Positions 8,245 to 15,890 of a stretch of 64,000 nt of DNA are shown one piece after another. The translations under genes were made by a program, and so were the position numbers. Source of the DNA: Pontibacillus yanchengensis (GTDB lineage: Bacteria > Bacillota > Bacilli > Bacillales > BH030062); contig NZ_WMEU01000001.1 of assembly GCF_009856295.1 (NCBI RefSeq), forward strand, positions 930,001 to 994,000, in the 5' to 3' direction. Below the pieces are notes generated by a model. The model made no database searches. It was not told the DNA's origin and worked only from the letters and a program-made list of their open reading frames with translations. Position 1 is the first letter of the stretch, and each line of letters opens with the position of its first letter.

Positions 8245-9834
8245 TTATAACTGTTCATATGCCGGTATCGTTAGAAACTCGGCAAATTCATCTTCTTGAA
8301 TGAGTTTTGTGAACAGAGCCGCTGCTTCTTCATAAAGATTTTGCCGATACGTTTCAAACCCGACTTGTTGGGCAATTTTCTCCAATTCTTCCTGGTTGAT
8401 TTGCTCAACAAGATCAAATGTTACTTTCCGTCCATCTGTTAGCTTTCCTTCAGGATGACGAATCCACTGCCATACTTGAGCTCGCGATATTTCAGCTGTC
8501 GCTGCATCTTCCATCAAGTTATTTATGGGAGCAGCACCTCTGCCAAGCAACCAAGAAGCAATATACTGAATGCCGACATTAATATTGGTCCGCAACCCTT
8601 GCTCTGTGATGTCTCCTGTTGGTACCTCCAATAAGTCTTCAGCTGTAACCTCCACATCTTCTCGCTTGTTTGCGATTTGATTTGGCGTTGGCATCCTCTT
8701 ATCAAACACTTCCTTTGCGGTTAGAACCATGCCCGGGTGGGCAACCCACGTCCCGTCATGTCCATCATTCACTTCACGCTCCTTATCAGCCTGCACTTTC
8801 TGAAAAGCAAGTGCGTTTGCATCTGAATTATTTTTTATTGGTATTTGTGCCGCCATTCCACCAATTGCTGGAGCATTTCGCTTGTGACACGTGTGAATGA
8901 CGAGCAATGAATACGCTCGCATAAACGGAACTTCCATCGTCACTTGAGCTCGGTCAGGTAAAATTACATTGTGATCGTGGCGGAATTTTTTTAAGTAACT
9001 AAAAATGTAGTCCCAGCGACCGCAATTTAATCCAGCAGAATGATCTTTAAGCTCATATAAAATTTCATCCATTTCAAAGCTAGCCAAAATGGTCTCAATT
9101 AGTACAGTTGCTTTAATTGTCCCGTTCGGAATACCAAGCTCTTGTTGCGCGAATACGAAAATGTCATTCCACAAGCGTGCTTCAAGATAATTTTCCATTT
9201 TCGGAAGATAAAAATAAGGCCCTGAATGACGTGCGATAAGCTCCTTTGCATTATGGAAAAAATACAATCCGAAATCTACGATGCCAGCTGATACAGGAGT
9301 ACCATTAATGGTCACATGCTTTTCATCTAAGTGCCATCCCCTTGGTCGAACCTTTAATACTGCAGGATTTTGACCTAACTGATACACTTTTCCTTTATCA
9401 TTCTCAAAATAAATCGTACGGCGGATGGCATCACGCAAATTGATTTGTCCTTGAATGGTGTTAGACCAAGTTGGTGAATTAGAATCTTCAAAATCAGCCA
9501 TAAACACGCTAGCCCCTGAGTTTAGTGCATTGATAATCATTTTTCGGTCCACAGGGCCCGTAATCTCAACCCGCCGATCCTGTAAATCATCCGGCAACGG
9601 GGCAATCGTCCAATCCCCTTCACGGATGGAAGTTGTTTCAGATAAAAAAGTAGGCTTCTCCCCCTGCTTTAACTGCTGTTGTATATGTGTGCGCCGTTCC
9701 AGAAGTTGCTGCCTTCGCTCCTCAAATTGATGATGGAGTTTCTCGATGAAACTTAAAGCCTCTTCCGTCAGAATGTCCTTAAACCCATCTTCCATAACAC
9801 CATTAATGTGAATACTACTCCATTCCGTCTTCAT
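8245..9834 (-). CDS. aceB: Malate synthase A
   Basis: A 529-residue malate synthase of the A type, condensing glyoxylate with acetyl-CoA to give malate. Recognisable segments include VFMADFEDSNSPTW, the ATVLIETILASFEMDEILYEL block, LNCGRWDYIFSYLKK and a late RAQVWQWIRHPEG. It is the first gene of the aceB-aceA operon. The ATG at 9834 follows GGGGTGG by about 9 nt. A palindromic box ATAACAGTTAT lies about 55 bp upstream and recurs upstream of yhfH, a candidate operator. The pair gives a complete glyoxylate bypass when combined with TCA enzymes encoded elsewhere. Confidence 0.96.
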   Translation of the reverse strand: MKTEWSSIHINGVMEDGFKDILTEEALSFIEKLHHQFEERRQQLLERRTHIQQQLKQGEKPTFLSETTSIREGDWTIAPLPDDLQDRRVEITGPVDRKMIINALNSGASVFMADFEDSNSPTWSNTIQGQINLRDAIRRTIYFENDKGKVYQLGQNPAVLKVRPRGWHLDEKHVTINGTPVSAGIVDFGLYFFHNAKELIARHSGPYFYLPKMENYLEARLWNDIFVFAQQELGIPNGTIKATVLIETILASFEMDEILYELKDHSAGLNCGRWDYIFSYLKKFRHDHNVILPDRAQVTMEVPFMRAYSLLVIHTCHKRNAPAIGGMAAQIPIKNNSDANALAFQKVQADKEREVNDGHDGTWVAHPGMVLTAKEVFDKRMPTPNQIANKREDVEVTAEDLLEVPTGDITEQGLRTNINVGIQYIASWLLGRGAAPINNLMEDAATAEISRAQVWQWIRHPEGKLTDGRKVTFDLVEQINQEELEKIAQQVGFETYRQNLYEEAAALFTKLIQEDEFAEFLTIPAYEQL

Positions 9835-9885
9835 CTTTCTGAACCACCCCTTTTGTTATAAAACAACAACACATAAAATCAACTA

Positions 9886-9900
9886 TTATATAACAGTTAT
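9886..9900 (-). promoter_or_regulatory. Palindromic box upstream of aceB
   Basis: TTATATAACAGTTAT contains the odd palindrome ATAAC-A-GTTAT. On the minus strand it includes TATAAT and could overlap the aceB -10 region. The first 13 bases recur exactly at 10045-10057. Confidence 0.45.
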
Positions 9901-9911
9901 TGCAAAATTTT

Positions 9912-10028
9912 TTACTCTTCGTGCTTAGAAAGACAACGTTCACATTCCATCATATACTTCTGACTGCTGCTATCCACTTTCTCTCCACACTCAGGACATG
10001 CATGAGCTGATATTTTGATTTGTGTCAT
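9912..10028 (-). CDS. yhfH: YhfH-like small zinc-finger protein
   Basis: A 38-codon frame starting MTQIKISAHACPECGEKVDS and ending CERCLSKHEE. The ATG at 10028 is preceded by AAAAGGAGGGAG, a strong ribosome binding site. Two CxxC/CxRC pairs (CPEC, CERC) form a zinc-ribbon knuckle, as in the tiny YhfH proteins of Bacillus, whose function is not established. It lies upstream of aceB on the same strand (77 bp gap). The intergenic region carries the repeated AACAGTT box, so the two units may share a regulator. Confidence 0.75.
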   Translation of the reverse strand: MTQIKISAHACPECGEKVDSSSQKYMMECERCLSKHEE

Positions 10029-10044
10029 GTGTTTCTCCCTCCTT

Positions 10045-10089
10045 TTATATAACAGTTTATTTATTATTCATTTGTTATACTACAGTTTA
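10045..10089 (-). promoter_or_regulatory. Repeated AACAGTT boxes upstream of yhfH
   Basis: TTATATAACAGTT (10045-10057) is identical to the box before aceB. A looser copy, TTATACTACAGTT, lies at 10075-10087. I take them as candidate operators or promoter elements shared by yhfH and aceBA. Confidence 0.4.
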
Positions 10090-10266
10090 CTCGCACTCTT
10101 TCTGTTTTGCAACAGTTTCGACAAAAGTTTTTTGAAAATTTTTCATTTGGAGATGCTTTTTGGTTTCATCAATGCACTTTGAATAATTGATAGGCCCCCT
10201 ACCTTTTCTCCACCAGAAATCACGACACAGTTTATAAGATTTTATAGAAAACTTGCCGAATGGCAA
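10087..10266 (-). CDS. Candidate small or remnant frame, no clear start
   Basis: An open frame on the minus strand reads, from a TTG at 10266, MPFGKFSIKSYKLCRDFWWR and ends KECE before a TAA at 10087-10089. The amino-acid mix (Lys, Trp, Tyr, Cys and Asp all present, no low complexity) looks protein-like. No Shine-Dalgarno sequence precedes the TTG, the frame closes upstream at a TAG, and its end overlaps the looser AACAGTT box. It is either a decayed 3' fragment of an older gene or chance. The rest of the 10029-10396 gap holds only regulatory boxes and a terminator. Confidence 0.25.
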   Translation of the reverse strand: MPFGKFSIKSYKLCRDFWWRKGRGPINYSKCIDETKKHLQMKNFQKTFVETVAKQKECE

Positions 10267-10341
10267 GTCTTTGGCGCAGAAAGAGGTCTAGAAGCGTTTA
10301 CACTTTGACCCTTTAACATATTAACAAATTATAAAAGTGCA

Positions 10342-10375
10342 AAAAACAAGGGCGAAAACGTTTCCGATTTCGCCC
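10342..10375 (-). terminator. Intrinsic terminator of the HPr-like gene
   Basis: Stem GGGCGAAA/TTTCGCCC with a 10-nt loop, followed on the minus strand by TTGTTTTTT. It is 22 bp past the stop at 10397. Confidence 0.85.
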
Positions 10376-10396
10376 TCATGTTGATTTACACATGTA

Positions 10397-10654
10397 TTAA
10401 GTTAACCACTCTCTTACCTCATTTAGAGCCTCTTCACTATCTTCACCAATACAGCGGACTGTAATTTCGTCGCCATTTGTTAGTCTTAAATTAATTAATC
10501 CTAAAAAGCTTTTCAAATTCACTTCGATCATACTGCCATCAACGTACTTTTTCAGAAAGATTTCAGAATCAAAGCGTTGGATTTTGTTACTTAGCTCAAT
10601 GATAGTTTGTGTCTCGTCGATGTTTACGGTAATTACCTTGGAAAGTTCACTCAT
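10397..10654 (-). CDS. HPr/Crh-like protein lacking the phospho-histidine
   Basis: An 85-residue protein aligning with HPr/Crh over its C-terminal two thirds. The segment VNLKSFLGLINLRLTNGDEITVRCIGEDSEEALNEV matches the region around regulatory Ser46 (here Ser49). The N-terminal phosphorylation loop, GIHARPA in HPr and a Gln variant in Crh, is replaced by DETQTII, and the protein has no histidine at all. It therefore cannot carry PTS phosphoryl groups through histidine but could still be a substrate of HPr kinase or a regulatory partner (inference). AAGGAGGG lies 7 nt before the ATG. It is a single gene with its own terminator. Confidence 0.75.
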   Translation of the reverse strand: MSELSKVITVNIDETQTIIELSNKIQRFDSEIFLKKYVDGSMIEVNLKSFLGLINLRLTNGDEITVRCIGEDSEEALNEVREWLT

Positions 10655-10747
10655 GGATGGTCCCTCCTTAAGATTAATCGTATTTCATTGAATTTGTCAG
10701 ACATTATACATACAGTTCGTTTTTCTTTCTCTAAGCTTTTTACGAGG

Positions 10748-10880
10748 CTTATCCGCGAGTTAAGCAGTTATATCTGCGGTATTATTCATATATCAGCGAC
10801 TTTCTGAATATATCTGCGAAAAACAACATATATCAGCGACTTATGCTCCTATTTCGGAGAAAGCCCGATTATATCGGCTC
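10748..10880. repeat. 20-nt-period array, TATATCAGCGA type
   Basis: Core TATATC(A/T)GCG starts at 10769, 10789, 10809 and 10829, exactly 20 nt apart. Degenerate units lie at 10748 (TTATCCGCGA), 10850 (TATTTCGGAG) and 10870 (TATATCGGCT). Spacers are unrelated. The last units can also fold into AGCCGAT/ATCGGGCT, a weak minus-strand terminator for the upstream operon. Confidence 0.85.
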
Positions 10881-10924
10881 GTTTCCCGGCTTCATTGCCT
10901 CATAAACCTTCAGATTCACAGATC

Positions 10925-11884
10925 TTAAACCTGATTAACCACATAAGTTGCTTGCTTCCCTTGTAAAACATCCATTACATTTTGTGCAGCTTTTGTTTTC
11001 AATTCCTTTTCGGATTCTTCTGAATACCAGGAAATATGTGGAGTTAACAACACCTGATTCATCTTGAGCATAGGGTGATCAGCTCGGATAGGCTCTGTTT
11101 CCAACACATCTAGTGCAGCTCCTGCAAAGTCATTGTTTTCTAAAGCTGCAACTAGAGCTTCCTCATCCACAATTGGACCACGCGCCGTATTAACCAATGT
11201 TGCAGTATGCTTCATAAGAGAAAATTCCGCTTTCCCTACAAGTCCACGTGTCTGCTCATTCAATGGAACATGAATACTCAGAAAATCTGCTTGTTGGAAC
11301 AGCTCCTCCCACTCAACTGATGTGACGCCCGCACGAATCGCATCTTCATCTGTTAGAAATGGATCGTATGTAACAATCTCAAGTCCAAAGACTTTGGCTT
11401 TCTCAGCCACTGTTCTCGCAATATTGCCAAACCCTATTAGTCCAAGGACTTTTCCTCGCAAACGTGAAATCGGTTTAGCCGAGTTAAAGTCCCACGTTCC
11501 CTTTTTAACCTGTTGATTTTGCTGAGTAACTTTTCGAGCAGATGATAACAGCAACGCCATCGTATGATCGGCCACTTCATCTAAGCAATAATCCGTTACA
11601 TTACATACAGAAATACCATTTTCTGTAGCTGTTTTTACATCAACAGAGTCATAGCCTATTCCATAGCGGGCGATGACTTTACATCGCTCCATATTTTCAA
11701 TCACAGATGCAGAAATCTGTGAGTATTGAGTCAGAATTCCATCTGCATCTTTACATGCTTCGATAACCTCATCTTCTGTTTTACATTGGTAAGCTACAAG
11801 CTCCCCACCAGCACGTTCAATCACCTCTCGCTCAGGTTGGAGCGTATCGTATTCATAATCTGTAACCACTACCTTGAACGTCAT
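10925..11884 (-). CDS. D-isomer 2-hydroxyacid dehydrogenase
   Basis: A 319-residue NAD-dependent dehydrogenase of the phosphoglycerate/glyoxylate/hydroxypyruvate group. The Rossmann motif GLIGFGNIA is near residue 149. The catalytic Arg is in NTARGPIVDE, the Glu lies about 27 residues later in DVLETEP, and the His is in LLTPHISWYSE. There is no ACT or regulatory domain, so it is not a full SerA. It is the last gene of the kdgK-eda-dgoD-permease operon, 15 bp after the permease, with AGAGGAGGG before its ATG. It probably handles a 2-keto sugar acid or glyoxylate/hydroxypyruvate arising in sugar-acid catabolism; the substrate is inferred only from context. Confidence 0.85.
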   Translation of the reverse strand: MTFKVVVTDYEYDTLQPEREVIERAGGELVAYQCKTEDEVIEACKDADGILTQYSQISASVIENMERCKVIARYGIGYDSVDVKTATENGISVCNVTDYCLDEVADHTMALLLSSARKVTQQNQQVKKGTWDFNSAKPISRLRGKVLGLIGFGNIARTVAEKAKVFGLEIVTYDPFLTDEDAIRAGVTSVEWEELFQQADFLSIHVPLNEQTRGLVGKAEFSLMKHTATLVNTARGPIVDEEALVAALENNDFAGAALDVLETEPIRADHPMLKMNQVLLTPHISWYSEESEKELKTKAAQNVMDVLQGKQATYVVNQV

Positions 11885-11899
11885 ATTATCCCTCCTCTT

Positions 11900-12796
11900 T
11901 TACGCCATAAATGTTAATAAAACTGTAATGGTAATAATACTGGCAAGCGTTGTTACCAGGGTGATGCTCGAGACCAGTTCTGGTCGTGAATCAAATTCGA
12001 CAGCATACATCGTAGTCGTAGCAGCAGATGGCATCGCTGCAGATAAAATAAGTACTTTTCCAAGTAAATCGCCCATCGGTAAAATCATTACGAGCCCGAA
12101 TGCGATTAGTGGTGATGCTAGTAACCGAATGGAAGTGGCGTACGTGATTTTTCCCCATTCCATCGACTTGATTGAAATATCAGCTAACTGCATACCTAAT
12201 ACAATCATAACACCAGGGATCGCTCCATTCGCAATGAGCTTAATGGCGGACAGTATATTCTCTGACATTGGCACGTTCGTTACATTTAACAATAAGGAAA
12301 TAATTGCTGCATAGGTTGCAGGCATTTTCAAAACGGATTGAAAAGCAAGCTTCATCCCTGCCTGGCCACGGGCTGCGTAGTACACACCAAAAAAGTTCAT
12401 GATAATGGCTTGCAGGACAAGGAAGGAGATCGAGTATGCAAATCCTTCTTCACCAAACGCAAATAAAACAATCGGAGCGCCGTAATTCCCAGAATTCATG
12501 AAAGCAGTTGATAAAATCATCCCACTTTCTTCTGCTTCATTGTATCCATTTACTTTTTTCATTACCTTGTTGATCGTAATAATGGAAACCAGTAAACCAA
12601 TAGAAAAAATAACTATGCTAACATATTCACTATTCAAATCAGCATCATAAAACGTTTCAAAGACAAGACATGGCGTTAAAATATATATCGCAATCGTTGA
12701 GACTGATTTAATGTCGAGTTTTTTCCACTTTTGAATGCCATATCCACTTAAGAATACAAGTAGAACCGGCAATACGACTTCTATAAATACACTCAA
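11900..12796 (-). CDS. AEC-family (auxin efflux carrier-like) transporter
   Basis: A 298-residue integral membrane protein with about ten hydrophobic segments in the two-times-five pattern of AEC/bile-acid-type carriers. Typical motifs are NSGNYGAP (about residue 103), GMQL, and an ending PSAATTTMYAVEFDSRPELVSS. Relatives include malate permease MleP. The predicted TTG start at 12796 has no strong site of its own and begins 6 bp after the dgoD stop, so translational coupling is likely. Within an operon for galactonate and related acids it is a candidate carrier for a sugar acid or an organic-acid product; direction and substrate are unknown. Confidence 0.85.
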   Translation of the reverse strand: MSVFIEVVLPVLLVFLSGYGIQKWKKLDIKSVSTIAIYILTPCLVFETFYDADLNSEYVSIVIFSIGLLVSIITINKVMKKVNGYNEAEESGMILSTAFMNSGNYGAPIVLFAFGEEGFAYSISFLVLQAIIMNFFGVYYAARGQAGMKLAFQSVLKMPATYAAIISLLLNVTNVPMSENILSAIKLIANGAIPGVMIVLGMQLADISIKSMEWGKITYATSIRLLASPLIAFGLVMILPMGDLLGKVLILSAAMPSAATTTMYAVEFDSRPELVSSITLVTTLASIITITVLLTFMA

Positions 12797-12802
12797 CAGA
12801 CA

Positions 12803-13951
12803 TTACCACTCGGCGACAGTGCCGTCCTTATGTCTCCAAACAGGATTACGCCAGCGATGCCCTTCCTCAGCCATTTTCTTCACATGCTCTTCATTAATCT
12901 CAATACCAAGACCTGGCCCTTTCGGCATCGCAACATATCCATTGTTGTAATCAAAAACAGATTTATCTTGAATATAATCAAGTAAATCACTACCGTTGTT
13001 ATAGTGGATGCCAAGGCTTTGCTCTTGAATGAATGCATTATGGCTTGTTGCATCCGTCTGTAGACAAGCAGCTAGCGCTATTGGTCCCAGCGGACAATGT
13101 GGTGCTACAGCAACATCATAAGCTTCTGCCATTGTGAAGATTTTTTTGCATTCTGTAATACCACCAGCGTGAGAAAGGTCCGGTTGAATGATATCAACAT
13201 AACCATTAGATAGAGTATCTTTGAAATCCCAACGAGAATACATACGTTCACCTGTTGCAATCGGTGTCGTCGTTAGTGAAGAGATGTCACGCAATGCCTC
13301 ATTATGTTCCGGTAGTACCGGTTCTTCAATAAACATTGGCTTATATGGTTCTAATTCTTTCACAAGCACTTTTGCCATCGCTTTATGAACGCGGCCGTGA
13401 AAATCAATGCCAACACCAATATGATCGCCAACCGCTTCTCGGATTCCAGCAATTCTGGAAACAGCTTTCTCCACTTTTTCATGCGAATCAATGTATTGCA
13501 TTTCTTCTGTACCGTTCATTTTAACCGCTTTAAACCCACGATCTACAACATCCTTGGCAGCTTGTCCTACATCAGAAGGGCGATCGCCCCCTATCCAGGA
13601 ATACACTTTTATCGAATCGCGACAAGCGCCACCCATTAGCTCATAGATTGGAGTATCATAGAATTTCCCTTTAATGTCCCATAATGCCTGGTCTATTCCA
13701 GCAATGGCACTCATCAAAATAGGTCCTCCACGGTAAAATCCAGAACGATACATAACATTCCAGTGATCCTCAATATGATGAGGATTTTTTCCAATAAGAT
13801 AATCACTCAGTTCATTGACTGCAGATTTTACCGTTTCTGCACGGCCCTCTACAACTGGCTCTCCCCAGCCTACAATGCCTTCGTCTGTTTGGATTTTTAA
13901 AAAGCACCATCTTGGAGGTACTACATATGTTTCAAGATTGGTTATCCTCAT
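12803..13951 (-). CDS. dgoD: D-galactonate dehydratase
   Basis: A 382-residue enolase-superfamily protein (mandelate racemase/muconate lactonizing subgroup) matching DgoD in length and motifs. These include a [20 protein letters not shown] start, [40 protein letters not shown] (metal Glu), [11 protein letters not shown] and the catalytic His in [13 protein letters not shown]. It removes water from D-galactonate to give 2-keto-3-deoxygalactonate. The ATG follows AAAGGAGAG. Only 2 bp separate it from eda. Together with the kinase and aldolase upstream it gives a complete De Ley-Doudoroff-type galactonate route. Confidence 0.93.
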   Translation of the reverse strand: MRITNLETYVVPPRWCFLKIQTDEGIVGWGEPVVEGRAETVKSAVNELSDYLIGKNPHHIEDHWNVMYRSGFYRGGPILMSAIAGIDQALWDIKGKFYDTPIYELMGGACRDSIKVYSWIGGDRPSDVGQAAKDVVDRGFKAVKMNGTEEMQYIDSHEKVEKAVSRIAGIREAVGDHIGVGIDFHGRVHKAMAKVLVKELEPYKPMFIEEPVLPEHNEALRDISSLTTTPIATGERMYSRWDFKDTLSNGYVDIIQPDLSHAGGITECKKIFTMAEAYDVAVAPHCPLGPIALAACLQTDATSHNAFIQEQSLGIHYNNGSDLLDYIQDKSVFDYNNGYVAMPKGPGLGIEINEEHVKKMAEEGHRWRNPVWRHKDGTVAEW

Positions 13952-13953
13952 CG

Positions 13954-14607
13954 TTACTCGCTCTCCTTTCTTGCTCCTTTGATTGATCCACGGAATTCAA
14001 TAGCTTTGTTGGTTAATGTTTCGAAATCCTTGGCTTGAATAGCTTTTTTATCAAGAAGCGATCCTCCAGCGCCTACAGCAGCAGCGCCATTTTCCATAAA
14101 GATACCAACATTCTCGGACGTAACCCCACCTGTTGGAATCATTGGAATATGACCTAGTGGCCCCTGTAGATCTTTAATGTACCCTGGTCCAAATGAAGTA
14201 GCAGGGAACACTTTGACTAGATCCGCTCCACTTTCATACGCTGTCACCATTTCCGTTGGGGTTAATACACCCGGAATCGAAATGGCTCCATACCGATTCG
14301 TCAAATCCACCATCTCCTTATTAAAAGATGGAGAAAACACAAAATCAGCACGCGCCTCAATCGCTCGCTTAGCCGTGGCAGCATCTAGGACTGTTCCTGC
14401 TCCGACTAAAGCTTGATCACCAAAGGTTTGCTTGATATTTTCAATCATGCGAAATGCTCCAGGAGTATCGACGGTAATCTCGAGTGCGCCCACTCCTCCT
14501 TTTATAAGAGCATCAGCAATGTGGTGAATATCATCTTCCTTTGGTTGACGTATTACGGCTATAAGCCCGGAATCGATTAACTGTGAAATTTTCTTATGCT
14601 TCGTCAT
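13954..14607 (-). CDS. eda: 2-keto-3-deoxy-6-phosphogluconate/galactonate aldolase
   Basis: A 217-residue class I aldolase of the KDPG/KHG family that cleaves KDPG or KDPGal to pyruvate and glyceraldehyde 3-phosphate. The Schiff-base Lys lies in [10 protein letters not shown] (about residue 131). Other family marks are [36 protein letters not shown], and IPTGGV for phosphate binding. Its ATG has AAAGGAGG upstream. It sits between the 2-keto-3-deoxy sugar acid kinase (15 bp upstream) and dgoD (2 bp downstream), so it completes the galactonate/keto-deoxy acid pathway. Confidence 0.93.
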   Translation of the reverse strand: MTKHKKISQLIDSGLIAVIRQPKEDDIHHIADALIKGGVGALEITVDTPGAFRMIENIKQTFGDQALVGAGTVLDAATAKRAIEARADFVFSPSFNKEMVDLTNRYGAISIPGVLTPTEMVTAYESGADLVKVFPATSFGPGYIKDLQGPLGHIPMIPTGGVTSENVGIFMENGAAAVGAGGSLLDKKAIQAKDFETLTNKAIEFRGSIKGARKESE

Positions 14608-14622
14608 CCTGTTCTTCCTCCT

Positions 14623-15591
14623 TTACCTTTTTACATCTTGACCAGGATTCGATTGATTGGATAAATATTGTTCCAAGGAACGTTTCGTTGGTAGACCTTC
14701 AATATCACCATTCACTTTTACAACGAGTGAACCAATAGCATTTCCTCGCTTCACCCCATAAGGAATGGTTTGTCCATCCAAATAGGCACTAATGACACCT
14801 ACCGCAAACCCATCTCCAGCACCGACGGGGTCCACAACTTGGTCGACCGGAAATCCTTCTACAAACATCTCTTCATTAGATAAAATGTAAGCTCCTGATT
14901 TTCCTTGTTTTACGATGATATGCTGGGAATCAGCCGTTTTCAGTGCTTTGGCCATGGAATGGACATCCTTCTCGCCAGTGAGAAACTCTCCCTCATCTTC
15001 ACCAGCTAAGATAATGTCTGAATGGGTGGCCATCTCTAGTAATGTTTTTTTTGCATCATCTAGATTATTCCATAGCTTATAGCGAATGTTTGGATCAAAT
15101 ATGATAGGGACACTGTGCTTTTGCGCGTAAGAAATGGCCTGAAAGACAGCTTCTTTACAGGTTGAGCTTAATGCTGGTGTTATCCCTGTAAGATGTAGAA
15201 CGCGTGCTTGTTTTATGTACTCTTCCTTTACGTCTTCCTTCGTGAGAGTGCTAGCTGCGGATTGATAGCGATAGTAATGAACACGAACATCTTCAGGTGA
15301 CAGAGATTCTTTGAAAAAGATACCCGTTGGCGCATAATCAATCAGCTGTACCTGTGTGGTATCCACCCCTTCCCCTCGAATGAAATGATGGATATAGGTA
15401 CCAAATGGATCGTCCCCAAGCTTACTCATCCAACCCGACTTATATCCAAGCCGAGCAAGACCAATTGCCACATTGGACTCCGCGCCACCTATTTGTTTTT
15501 TAAACTGATGTACATATGGAATAGGTAAAGACTCATTCCCAGTAAAAAGAACCATCGTCTCTCCCATAGTGACTACGTCAATTTGTTTCAT
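14623..15591 (-). CDS. kdgK: PfkB-family 2-keto-3-deoxygluconate/galactonate kinase
   Basis: A 322-residue ribokinase-family sugar kinase starting MKQIDVVTMGETMVLFTGNE. It has the N-terminal GGAESNVAIGLARLG motif and the C-terminal ATP/anion-hole motif DPVGAGDGFAVG with the catalytic Asp. It phosphorylates 2-keto-3-deoxy sugar acids at C6, feeding the aldolase next to it. The ATG at 15591 is chosen because AAGAGGTGAG lies 6 nt upstream; a longer frame has no ribosome binding site. It is the first gene of the five-gene minus-strand operon ending at 10925. The array of ATATGCG repeats lies in its leader. Confidence 0.88.
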   Translation of the reverse strand: MKQIDVVTMGETMVLFTGNESLPIPYVHQFKKQIGGAESNVAIGLARLGYKSGWMSKLGDDPFGTYIHHFIRGEGVDTTQVQLIDYAPTGIFFKESLSPEDVRVHYYRYQSAASTLTKEDVKEEYIKQARVLHLTGITPALSSTCKEAVFQAISYAQKHSVPIIFDPNIRYKLWNNLDDAKKTLLEMATHSDIILAGEDEGEFLTGEKDVHSMAKALKTADSQHIIVKQGKSGAYILSNEEMFVEGFPVDQVVDPVGAGDGFAVGVISAYLDGQTIPYGVKRGNAIGSLVVKVNGDIEGLPTKRSLEQYLSNQSNPGQDVKR

Positions 15592-15731
15592 AGAGCTCAC
15601 CTCTTTATGAATGGTTTTGGAATCGCTTACTGTAATGTAAAAAAATATGATGTTTGCTGTTTGATGATGCATGTGCATTAGAACCAGCTGCATTTCAGCG
15701 TTTTCTGGGAATCTCATTGGGTTCCGCTAGA

Positions 15732-15780
15732 GTATGCCATGGTGACCTCTTGATATGCGTGGGTTTCCTCCAGATATGCG
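15732..15780. repeat. 21-nt-period array, GATATGCG type (three units)
   Basis: TATGC cores begin at 15733, 15754 and 15775, exactly 21 nt apart; two are GATATGCG and the first is AGTATGCC. The array lies between kdgK and the terminator after dctM, in the 299-bp gene-free leader of kdgK. Confidence 0.65.
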
Positions 15781-15844
15781 CTACTTCCCTACCAAACTAA
15801 GCCGTGTAGTCTTTCCACCACTTGCACCACTTCCATAATAAAAA

Positions 15845-15879
15845 GAAGGAGGATTCTCTACAGGTATGCAAAGAATCCT
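15845..15879 (-). terminator. Intrinsic terminator after dctM
   Basis: Stem AGGATTCT/AGAATCCT with a 14-nt loop, then on the minus strand CCTTCTTTTTATTA. It separates the gnd-dctPQM unit from kdgK. Confidence 0.65.
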
Positions 15880-15890
15880 ACTTCATTACG

